The translations under genes were made by a program, and so were the position numbers. A DNA stretch of 64,000 nt from Actinomucor elegans (Eukaryota > Mucoromycota > Mucoromycetes > Mucorales > Mucoraceae): the NCBI GenBank assembly GCA_026027325.1, contig JAMSLZ010000001.1, positions 2,232,001-2,296,000 of the forward strand. Direction: 5' to 3'. The notes beneath the pieces are model-generated. The model was given only the letters and a program-made list of their open reading frames with translations, did not search any database and was not told the DNA's origin. This document shows, piece after piece, positions 10,903-20,785 of the stretch (the stretch's first letter is position 1; each line of letters opens with the position of its first letter).

Positions 10903-12831
10903 TTACATTTGGTTGTATCTGTCAAGAAAGTCTGACAATGGATGAACAACTGAAAACGGGTCCCAAAAACGGAAGTCATATGACGGAGCCTTCTCATCAA
11001 GATAATTGTGATAAATTGCCATTTCATCAAGCTTGACACAAAAGATATTAACCAGTAAATAATCATCTTTCTCCTGCGTATTGTCGATTATAGATGCTGG
11101 TTCAAATGGGCCGAATATTTTGTTGTCATTATACTGATAAAATCTCTCGTAAAAGTAGTTTATAGTCCCATAGTTTTCGATATGAACTGCAAAAAGTGCG
11201 CTTTTCCTTTTGTAAACTTGTGCGAGATCAAGCTCAATACGACGCAAGTGCTTAAGGTCGGTAAGGTCAATACTGATAGCTGATTCTTCAAAATCACACC
11301 CGTCAATTTTCACTGTTTCAATGTTGGGAAATAGCTGTAATGTCGACTTCAAGAAGAATTTATCAAGGAGCATCCAAGAATATGATGCATATAGAATGTT
11401 TTCTTCGGTTGGCGTTGTTACACATTCGAATGGTGGTTGAATATTCTCTTCTTCTTCATATTCTGATACACTTGCCATTGCTATAGGCGCAAAGACGATA
11501 TGATCTGTTCCGTAACGATAAGGGTTGAGTACAATGATGTGATTGATACGTGTACACCGTTTAACCATGTATTGTATGAATTGCAGTAGGCAGATATTTG
11601 ACGAAGGCATTCTTTCGTCTCGTATTGTGAGACTATTGATCATGGTTACATCCTCGATATCATGCTTTGGTACGTCTTCCAAGTTCATATTGTTCAGCAA
11701 GTTAAACGCTACGTGGAAGCTGAAATGTTTATTTTTGCGAACGATAAAGCGATGGCATTGTAAAGAATCAGGATCCAAAGCAAGAAACACGCTAGCTCTT
11801 GTAATCATCTTTTCTCGTCGATGGTTTCCTCTAACACATTTGACGATGTGCCATGTTCTTGCCATAATATTCACGCATTTAGGATATGTTTCTTCTAGCA
11901 TATATCTTGAGAGTATCAGTTTCATTTCTTTCATCTTGCTCAAGTGCGCTAAAAATTGGTCAATCAACGTCATTTCGAAGCCGAAAAAGATGGAGTACAT
12001 ATCAACCTCCTTGCTAATAATAAGTTCTAATAAATCAATTGTTGGATCGATGCAGTTAATAATATATGCCATATAATGTTGTGGAAACCGACAGAGTTGC
12101 ATTTTTAGATTCTTCAGATTATTATGAAATATTCCCAAATCCTTTGATGGTGGTACAAGTGCCGTAGCCTCTATTTCATATAGATATAAGCTTCGCAAGT
12201 TAGGACAAGCACGCAGAATGGTGAAAAAATCCATATCCTCTAGAGCACTAGCATGGTAAGATAGATGCGCAAGACTTTTAAGTTCTGAGAGATAACGTAG
12301 GCCGGGATATGATTGATTGGGTCTCCATGAATATGGAAAAACGCTAAATACCCTAAAGCGAGTAATAGTGCCGCGCAGCTTATAGATCAATTCAACATAA
12401 AGCTTGTTTAACAGACTGTCGGGATAAGCTTCTGGGACGATTATAGATCTTATATGTTTCAAATCTTCAGTCTGCATATCGTTTATCATGATCTCAAAAT
12501 ACTGTTCTTCCAGGTTGCAGTTTAAATTCAGTGTTTCTAGGCCTTTTAAACTCTGAATAACGAAAATGAATTCTTCCTTGTTGTATTCACCAGACCAGCC
12601 TTTATTCATGCGGAGTGATTTTATAGATCTTGGAATGATCCCGTCATGCTCATTCTTCAAAAACGCCAGAAATTGTTGATAGTTGTTGTATAAAATCACT
12701 TCAGTGTAATACAATCTCCTTGCAGGTAAATGACATGCTTTGCACACTAACATGAGTTCGCGCGCATCCTTACATTCGAAATATTCGAAGATATGAGAGT
12801 ATATCTCATTTGGGAGATTATTGAATTTCAT
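10903..12831 (-). CDS. F-box / leucine-rich-repeat-like protein
   Basis: Intronless ORF of 642 aa. An F-box occupies residues ~1-45 (NLPNEIYSHIFEYFECKDA, LMLVCKACHLPARRLYY), the Skp1-binding module of SCF ubiquitin ligases. The rest has irregular leucine-rich patterns typical of substrate-binding arms (LKSLAHLSYHASALEDMDFF, CPNLRSLYLYEIEA, LKHLRRIELDLAQVY). A role as an SCF substrate adaptor is inferred; the substrate is unknown. Such intronless F-box/LRR genes are often expanded and fast-evolving in Mucorales-type genomes. It is isolated, with 1.5 to 2.6 kb of gene-poor DNA on both sides. The start is the first ATG, directly before the F-box. Confidence 0.85.
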   Translation of the reverse strand: MKFNNLPNEIYSHIFEYFECKDARELMLVCKACHLPARRLYYTEVILYNNYQQFLAFLKNEHDGIIPRSIKSLRMNKGWSGEYNKEEFIFVIQSLKGLETLNLNCNLEEQYFEIMINDMQTEDLKHIRSIIVPEAYPDSLLNKLYVELIYKLRGTITRFRVFSVFPYSWRPNQSYPGLRYLSELKSLAHLSYHASALEDMDFFTILRACPNLRSLYLYEIEATALVPPSKDLGIFHNNLKNLKMQLCRFPQHYMAYIINCIDPTIDLLELIISKEVDMYSIFFGFEMTLIDQFLAHLSKMKEMKLILSRYMLEETYPKCVNIMARTWHIVKCVRGNHRREKMITRASVFLALDPDSLQCHRFIVRKNKHFSFHVAFNLLNNMNLEDVPKHDIEDVTMINSLTIRDERMPSSNICLLQFIQYMVKRCTRINHIIVLNPYRYGTDHIVFAPIAMASVSEYEEEENIQPPFECVTTPTEENILYASYSWMLLDKFFLKSTLQLFPNIETVKIDGCDFEESAISIDLTDLKHLRRIELDLAQVYKRKSALFAVHIENYGTINYFYERFYQYNDNKIFGPFEPASIIDNTQEKDDYLLVNIFCVKLDEMAIYHNYLDEKAPSYDFRFWDPFSVVHPLSDFLDRYNQM

Positions 12832-13334
12832 TGATAAAATGTTTGAAAGGTCTTATTTTGTACGAGGACCACTGTGCTTCTTATATTGTTTCCAAATAAT
12901 ACTAGGAAAACTAAGAACGTCTGGCTAAACCAAACTATATACTTTGTTTACTGTATATGAACTTTGTTTCGAATGCAGGATAGTATGCTTGCTACCTTCA
13001 AAAGGCTCTTTTATATGGCTGAACGATATGAAATGTTTAAAATACCTATTGCTTAGCTTCTCTAATGTAGAAGTTTATGTCTATATCGTTGATGTTAACG
13101 TTGTACACTTCAACGTATCTTCTCTGAGACTTGGGCATAGATAAATGAAAGCAAAAGCCACATTAGTGTAACAACGACGGTCTCTAATTCCTGGGCTGAG
13201 TCGCCCCCCATCATGCCATATGCAATGCCTGTAATAGACAGCCAACTATTAACTAATATGACACATTAGCTGTATTGATATTAAACAAAAATCTTAACAA
13301 ATGCGGAAGCTCATCATTTTGAGTGCGAATTACT

Positions 13335-13364
13335 AATGTGATGCGATGATTCAACCAAGATTGA
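13335..13364 (-). repeat. Partial unit of dispersed repeat family
   Basis: The minus strand reads TCAATCTTGGTTGAATCATC then GCATCACATT, matching the core GATCTCGG/TTTAATG/GCATCTGAT with scattered changes. Only the core is visible. Confidence 0.4.
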
Positions 13365-13947
13365 CCGATATATTTCAAGCATATAATTTATCGAACTTAA
13401 CAGGGTCGGTTGTTGTTATTATCTTGAAGGTTTAAACATAGCTGACCAACCAATAATGTTTTTTTCAGGTTGGTCACAGCCTTTTCTAACTTGCATTAGA
13501 ATCAGGCAATTTACAATTACGAGCAGTGCATATACAACATCATGTATAGCTTACAAGTTAAAGAAATGATTACAAGTAAGGTAACAGTGTGGTATGATTA
13601 TGAGCCTGTTTCTGACTGCAGTAACATCTCAATAATAACCATTTCCATATTGAAAATCTCTGGAGATTGAAGTGAGTCAAGATTTTATTGTGAATCATTT
13701 TTTTGAGCACGACTAAACCATTTTCGCAAGCTTTTTGCTCTAATTTTTTCTGTAACTGAATGGCGATTTTAAGCGATATTTTTTTTTTTTTTTGGGCCAT
13801 ACACAGAATGGATGTGAATTAGTTCTCCAATTGCTCCATGCTAAATTGAAACTTAGGCTATTAATTTATCTAAGACTATCGACATCATCAAATATTGAAA
13901 AATGGCTAATTTCAGATAATCTAAATATGTAGATCTTCGATCTCGAC

Positions 13948-14003
13948 TGATTTTGATTAACATTGCATTTAAAGGCATGTTCATATTCAAAATAAACTAT
14001 TGC
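13948..14003 (+). repeat. Single unit of dispersed repeat family
   Basis: TTGATTAACATTGCATTTAA, then ATGTTCATATTCAAAATAAA and CTATTGC. This matches the unit at 6034 (CAGAACATACTCAAAATAAA, TTACTGC) in order and spacing. Confidence 0.5.
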
Positions 14004-14714
14004 GTATTATATATTACTGCCTCATGCTATTTCATATATACTACGCGCTGATAATCATCCCCAATGGTATGATAGCGACAAAAAAAAAAGCTCTGTAAAT
14101 AAAGGTTAACAACAAGAGTTGCAAAGGACCCTTAAAGTGCTGCCCTCTAAGCTTCCAATAGTTGGGTCACATCTAATCTATTGCCTAGAACACAGTTTAA
14201 GTCTGATAACGCAAGCTTTATTAGCTCTTATGCACCAAAAAAAAAAAAAAGAAAAAAAAGAGTATCAGAATATATGCTAAATGAATAATAAAGTTATCAC
14301 GTATATAAAGGTTAAGCTATCATCAGTATAAGGTTTTATTGATTTTTGTTAGCTGCCAGGCATGGAATATACTTCTGTAGGCCCTTTTAAAATCGCGAAC
14401 AAAACTTTGATCTCCTGTAAGAAATGATTGAAGATAGACACGATATAATTTACAAACGTGCTTGTAAAATTAAAAAAGTGAATATAACAACGCATAAATC
14501 TTTCAACTAAAAAAGTTATTATCGACAAAGAACAGTTCTTTTTTTTCATGCAAACATAATGATTACATAATCTAAGATAAATGGAGTCTATATTGTTTAT
14601 TAATTAACCATGTCTCTAAAATGCCAGTTTCAGGATGCACAAAATAGTATTGCTTCAAAAATTTGGAGCCTTGTGTAAATTAAGTACCCTCGGGATTTTT
14701 TTTTTTCTGAAACT

Positions 14715-15150
14715 GAGCCATTTTTAATGCCTCTTCATTCTTTGATTGATTCAGGTTTAATTTCGTATCTGAATGTGATTAGTACATGTTTAAAACGAAC
14801 TACTATAACTACCAGAACACTTATTAGATTGTATTTATATGAATATGCTCCATTTTAGAGATTGGCTGTGTAAAGTGCGTGCATTTATATAACCCAAATC
14901 TAACGACCAATAGTTATATAGAACGATCTTGGAGTAATATTGCATTTTCATAGTAGTTTATGCTTAAAATATGTTGTTATATCTACCGCCATACTTTGAT
15001 CAAAATGTAATGGATATATTATGTGATTTTAAACGCTTCCCATTAAACGATATGTATTTCAAACGACCTCCAATTATTGACAAATCTCGGTTTAAAGTCG
15101 TATCTGACATAGTTTTTACTTAAAATTAACTGTTGTATCAATGAAACTCG
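14715..15150 (+). repeat. Three-unit dispersed element, copy at 14.7-15.15 kb
   Basis: Three units start near 14748, 14925 and 15083. Unit 1 reads GATTCAGGTTTAATTTCGTA then AGTACATGTTTAAAACGAAC. Unit 2 is GATCTTGG with ATATTGCATTTTCA and CTTAAAATATGTTGTTATAT. Unit 3 is AATCTCGGTTTAAAGTCGTA. Anchor positions (the G of GCATCTG or its equivalent) are 14765, 14942 and 15100, so the spacing is 177 and 158 bp. A TGCCTCTT block upstream of unit 1 is shared with the copy at 59.2 kb. Confidence 0.65.
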
Positions 15151-15467
15151 TAACCGAATTTTTTTTATAGCAAAACAGAGAGTTTCGCATTAACTATCTA
15201 ATACTCAATGCCTCTTCTCAAAACACCTAGTACAACTGAGGTATTTCCTCAGGAGCTTTTGTAGATCCTTAATAAGCTTCAACAATGACCTCCCCTTCCA
15301 ATATTCATCTCAGAGCTTCATTTCAGAATTGTTATTGTTTGTACTACCTACTAACTATCTCTCAGTTCTTCTCTCAGTGGATAACATCGCCATAAGATAT
15401 ATACCTCTCGCCATATTAAGTTATAAATTGTTACAAATGCTTTATTTCAAATCGATTACTATACATA

Positions 15468-17331
15468 TCAGTAATCAATGTTGTTTTCTTTACAATGTCT
15501 TTGCACATTTTCAAATACTTTTAGTAACTTTCTTCTAGCTCCAATGGTATTTACACCCGCATCAATCATATCTTGGTCTGACATGCGAATTACTTGTTTC
15601 CAATCCAAACCAACAAATGCATGTCCGTATTTATGTAATCTCAAACTTCTCAGCCAATTCTGCACATCTATTTTTTTTTGATAGAATAGTTAGTTTCAAG
15701 CAAAGATATGTGGCCCATAATGCGATTTTTTTTATTACCTTTCATTAATTCAAAATCCACAGTTTCAGCCGCCAACTTATCCTTGAGAGCGCGTGCAGCT
15801 GAGGATCGTTTACGCCTTCGCGCTAATCCAGTCAATGGCTTTTCTCGATTGGAAGACGTATCGCTTTGGTCATCGTCTGTATTATTGTCTTGGCCAGGTG
15901 GTGGAGCCAAGAATTGGCCAAATGAACTGGTGAGCGGTGTGGTAACAGGTTGTGTTTGAACAGGTGGTGGTGGAGGTGGAGGAGAAGAAGGAGAAGGAAG
16001 GGACCATTTGGCAGCAGTGGGAGTAGTCATTAATGGGTTTTTAGTAACTGGCAAATCTTGTCGCAATCTAGCTTGTGCTTGCTCTAATGCAGAAAGACTG
16101 GAGCTAATGGTAGCCGATAATTTGGAATACTCTTGTTCTTCCTCTTGAATAGCCCAAGGTAACTTGTCTTCCTTTTTCTTGACACCTATCATAGAAGAAG
16201 TAGTGGATCCAGGCGCTGAAGCAGCGGAGCTGAGCTTCTTTTTATGGTTGCTTAATGATCCAAAAGACCAGTTGTCATCGATAGGGCTGGTTTTGGCTGT
16301 AATAGGGAATGGCCAATCCGAGTTTGAAAATAAAGACTTGGAGGATGAAAGATCGGTAGTGGAACAGGACGTACGAAGTCTGGGTGGAGAAGAAAATAAA
16401 CCACCTGTACCACCAGCGGCGCTAGCGTTGGACAAGGAAGAAGAGGAGGATGAAGAAATAATGGATGAAGAGGAAGTGGAGCTAGTTGCGCCGTTCATGG
16501 CTTGAAGTTGAGCTCTAGCAGCTAAAGCCTTTTCGTATAAGGGGCCAGGGTGGCTCAATCCCAGTGGTCGAGATATGAATAGGTCGCGATTACGACGTCT
16601 TAAATCGTCTGGTTCACTGATAGCAGAGCTTAGTTTATTGGTTGGATAGAGTCTTCTGTTTGGCGGATATAGCTGTCTTTTACGGGATTCGTATTCTGAT
16701 TCAGTTGAAATAACAGAATGACTTGTAAAAGCGTGTTTTGGTGGTGGTTGTGGTGAGTGATACTCTACAATAATATAATTAATATTGCTCTTATATACTC
16801 CTTAGTTTTCTATATTTACCACTGTCCTGTCCAGCAGGGTAAGGTTCTCCGTTTGCGATTTGTTGGAGTACAGTAATAAGAAAACGGATTTGAATTTGAG
16901 AAGCATTTTGAACTACTGTGTAAAGTGCTGCTGTTCTTTCAGCATCTGATCTACATCGAAACCACTGATTAATTTGTTGTAATTCGTCTTTAAAACCTTG
17001 ATCAAGACTAGCTGCTGCAACTTGCTCGAGCATTTGTTCATAGCGTTGGATGTTTTCGAACCAGCGATCAATAGCTTCGGCTATACAAAAATTGGTTAAT
17101 TTCGGAATAAGAGTCAGTGATATGTCTCTTACCTTCCGGTGAGTTCTTGTCTCTGATAGGCTTTGCCTGCAGTATATCGGAAGCTGGTCGACACTTGTAT
17201 TGTTGAACCGGTGGACTGGGCAAACTGATGAGATCCGAAGCTGTCAACGAACGATAAGAAGAATTAAAGGAAGGTTGCCTTTGAAAAGCAAAGAAATTCT
17301 CTTCCATTGATCGGTGAACTTCGTGGGCCAT
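15468..17331 (-). CDS. VTS1: Vts1/Smaug-type SAM-domain RNA-binding protein
   Basis: Vts1 binds Smaug-recognition hairpins in mRNA and recruits Ccr4-Not deadenylase (family knowledge). Proposed CDS: complement(join(15468..15667, 15739..16764, 16820..17080, 17133..17331)), 561 aa. The introns are 71, 55 and 52 bp. The conserved Vts1 N-terminal helical domain (WFENIQRYEQML, INQWFRCRSDAERTAALYTV) lies near residues 70-150. A long Ser/Pro-rich low-complexity middle has serine and proline runs (residues ~200-470). The C-terminal SAM domain (~497-555) has WLRSLRLHKY and GARRKLLK, the RNA-contacting lysine/arginine helix. The start was taken at MAHEV because the upstream in-frame ATG would read through AT-rich leader. 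The C-terminal SAM position is typical of fungal Vts1. Confidence 0.92.
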
Positions 17332-19508
17332 ATTAATAAAGTGATATGAGAGAAAGAAAGAAAAAAAAGAGCTTAACGCGACTTTTATACTAGAAGCAAA
17401 ATGTTCTCCTATTCTTTTATTTATATGGTACCGATTGTCTAATACACGAGGATAAAACCATTTATATTGTATGGGCACACTCACACAAATCTAGTTTTAT
17501 AACTGCTTTGAAGGTGAATTCTCATTTAAAAGGGGCTAAGGAGTTATTTTTTTATACTGAATTCTCCTCGTTTGATCATCCAATCATCGGTTTATTTCAG
17601 CATTAGCAGGTGAAAAAATAGGCTTTTCGAAGTGGAGATAGTCGTTAGATCAGCCTATACATCTTAATCGAGACGATATTGACGCGTTTCCGTCCATGGT
17701 TTCTTACACATTATGTAAACGATGATATACACATTACCGGCCGCATCGCGTTCATAACTAACGCGTACTGCTTAAAGCAATAGTTATCTAACCTAAACTA
17801 ACGGGTATTATCTACTTGAATCGCGTCAATATAGTAATATAATAAATAGGGCAATCGCCACACAAAATAACTTTTGTTTATATTAGAGACCGGAATATAT
17901 CAACGATGACTCCACGGTACGATAGCTATAAGTTGCTGTAAAAAAAGTTTACCTTTTATGTAGAATTGTACTCGATGAAGTGAATTCTGAGCCACGGTTT
18001 TTCATTAAATAGACACATTGGCTGTCGATCTCATCATATCGTACCCTTTATCTGACACCTTCGACACACGTGAAACATGCTGATCAGATGTAAAAAGGAT
18101 ACATACATAAAGGTGTTGTATGGACACTTGAGGAAATATTACTTACCAGATAAAGAAAAGCCATATAATCGTTATCCTATGAAGTGAACATCGATCTTCT
18201 TTTGACACTGATCTATAGTGCGCATAGTATACTCTTACTTCTTTTGCTCCCTGTTCAGCTTGATTAAGCTTCTTAGCTGTCCGAGAGCTTTCCTCAAATG
18301 ACAGAATTTAGCGTGTTTTCTAAATTATACTTTAGAGTTCCTATCAGGCGTTTTCTTGTCGATTCATAGGGGCGAGAGGAAGAGAGGAGGCAAGTCAATT
18401 ACATAAGGTGAATTTCCTTGTTATTATTTCATATTCAAAACCCTTCCAAAGATGTTGATTGTATGTCTATAGTTTATAATACGCATTCAGCTATTTAATT
18501 CATCTACTTTTATGAATATCAGTGCATTGCATATTCTCAATGCAAATGTAGAGCCTGCATTCATGTTAAGTCCCCAGATAACCTTTCGTGCCTTAATCTA
18601 CATGTTTAGGCAGTGATACAGAGATAAATATTATATTATTGGAAACTAAGTCGTACGTTATGTATATTCCCCGAGGGCCTTGGTCGTATATCAGGATACT
18701 AATGAGTTAGGTACGGTTATGTAATATGTTTGATAGCGCTTCTTCCAAGTCATTTCTATCGCCACTTTAATCTAGTTATGGGTATGTGTACCTCTAGCGC
18801 CTCCAAAAAAACTTGCTATAAATACGAAAATTAGCTTATTGGAAAGAGAAATATTTAAGTTACTATTTTCTCTGACATAAAGAGCGTATCTCGATTTAAT
18901 GCTAAACTGTAACTTATTACATGATTCTAAGAAGCAATTATGTTGAAACGCCGACTATCAGTATTCTCCCTTATAATACCTGCCAATAGTTTTGTACAGA
19001 TATAAAAACTAATGAATTAGGAAGAGTGTCATTTGGTATATATGATTCTCAATTATAAAACATATATCTCGTTTTATAAAAGATTGTACGAAATTTTATT
19101 ATTCTGAGCAGGAAGTACTTTAAACATCGAAAAAGCGCTTACATTTCAGAGTGTATTAACTTGTAGTGATTGTTAAAGATAGCATATAACGATAAAAGTT
19201 ATTTTATTGAAAAGGGAAAGATTTGCTATCTATTGCTTCTGAGGATTATTAATCTATTTTAGTTCAATACCGAACGAGAAATTGTTCTGTTCAGTAAAAT
19301 TGATCAGCTGCTTCCGGCCGAAGGAAATAGTTCTCCATACTTTGCACATCAAACATACCCTTTTGCTTGGGCATTCCTTCTTTAAGGGCTCACATTGCAG
19401 TAACTTTTCTCAAAACCTCAAATCCATAGTTCTATCGGGGTTAAATTAATCATGACAAGAAAAGTTTAAACAAAGTTTATTGATCATTGCTCCTAGTATA
19501 AAGGGGAT
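17332..19508. other. Long intergenic region, nothing recognised
   Basis: 2.2 kb of AT-rich sequence with stops in all frames and no long ORF. I see no clear repeat copies. It should contain the Vts1 promoter near its left end and the SDR gene terminator near its right end. Confidence 0.45.
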
Positions 19509-20502
19509 TTAAGTATTAATGACAGTACCACCATTGGGGTGAACTACTTGGCCGGTCATAAAAGAAGAGTCATCAGAAGCCAAAAATACAAAAGAGGCAG
19601 CGATTTCCGCAGGCTGAGCAGGACGTTTGAAAGGAGGGAAAGAACCAAAGTTCTGTATTTCCTCTCTGGTAAAAGTATTGGGGATCAAGGGAGTCCAAAC
19701 AGGTCCAGGAGCAACTGCATTGACGCGGATACGTCTTGGGGCCAGTTGCTGCGAAAGTGCACGAGTGAAGGAGACCACTGCGCCCTTAGTAGCAGAATAA
19801 TCGACAAGCACGTCCATACCTCGGTAAGCAGCAATAGAAGCGGTGTTAATAATAACACCGCCAGCAATAAGATGATTACAGGCCAACTTGGTCATAAATA
19901 TGGGACCAAACACTATACAGAAACTGTGTGAGTTATTTTTAATAGATAAATGTCTTGTACTTACCATTGGTGCGAAAGGTTCTTTCAACAGTATCACAGT
20001 CAAGATCTTCAACACGAGTCACCTTGTGCTGTTCAGCAGCATTATTAACAAGGATATCTAATTTACCAAAGACCTTTAAGTGAGAATCCAAGATCTCTTG
20101 GCAGTTTGCTTGATAACCTATATCGCGAGCAATTAAATGTATCTTGCATTTGCTTTGAGATTCGATAGTAGTCTTAGTATACATGGCATCAGAATCTTCT
20201 CTTTCATCACGATAAACAATAGTGATACCAGCGACGCCTTCTAAAGCATAAAGAGTAGCAATGGATCTACCAATGCCACTGTCTGCACCAGTAATCAAGG
20301 CGTATTTGCCCTCTAGTTTTCCAGAACCCTTATAAGGCTTGAAACAGGGTTTACCTTTAGCGTCAAAAGAAGGTAGATGTTGAGATACAGGAGCAGGTTT
20401 CAAAAGAGATGCAACACCAGACTTTTCCCAGTCCATGTTTTTACGAATCTCATTGTATTCGTATACATCAGAAGGGAGATCTTCGTCAAATCCAACAGTC
20501 AT
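19509..20502 (-). CDS. Short-chain dehydrogenase/reductase (GS39/YhdF-like)
   Basis: Classical SDR of 313 aa with an extended N-terminus. Proposed CDS: complement(join(19509..19912, 19965..20502)), with a 52-bp intron that joins RTFRTN to VFGPIFM. Signatures are the NAD(P)-binding TGADSGIG (residues 71-78), NNAAEQH, the catalytic Ser in NTASIAAY, and YSATKG carrying the Tyr-x3-Lys pair. PGPVWTPLIP follows the active site, and a C-terminal FMTGQVVHPNGG is typical. The ~60-residue N-terminal arm is characteristic of the bacterial general-stress-protein-39/YhdF group of SDRs and its fungal relatives. Substrate is unknown; glucose dehydrogenase-like annotations are common for this group but unproven. 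It is head-to-head with the Slm-like gene across 283 bp. Confidence 0.88.
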
Positions 20503-20785
20503 TGTTATATAGTTAATGAACTTTTTTTTTCGACATTCAAAGGTCTCTCTTTTATATACTCTATCGTGTTTGTTACACTATAAACTGCACCTAGTTAAAA
20601 CCATAATATGCTGCTTATAGTTGAAGGGTTTGAGTCGATATTTTCCGTGGCATATCAGTCTGTAACCTGACAAATGAGATAAGGTTTCATAATACCTCGT
20701 CATTCAGAAAGATGCATGAATGAAAAAAGCATATATATGTTTGCTTGTTTAATTCTGTATTTTACTTGTTTGTTAATTATTTAAT
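20503..20785. promoter_or_regulatory. Shared divergent promoter region (SDR / Slm-like)
   Basis: A 283-bp spacer between two divergent start codons, so it must hold both promoters. It has TATATA-like and TTTATATA stretches on both sides. No specific factor site is recognised. Confidence 0.5.

Larger units (their letters stand above)
12832..15467. other. Long intergenic region carrying dispersed repeats
   Basis: 2.6 kb without a supported gene. It contains several pieces of the dispersed repeat family (13335-13364 minus, 13948-14003 plus, and a three-unit copy at 14715-15150), A-runs near 14237 and T-runs near 13780 and 14696. Short ORFs are not convincing. Confidence 0.5.

Noticed and set aside
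14349..14549. Small minus ORF in the 12.8-15.5 kb gap
   Set aside because: AT-driven composition (Phe/Ile/Ser), no initiation context, no partner exon.
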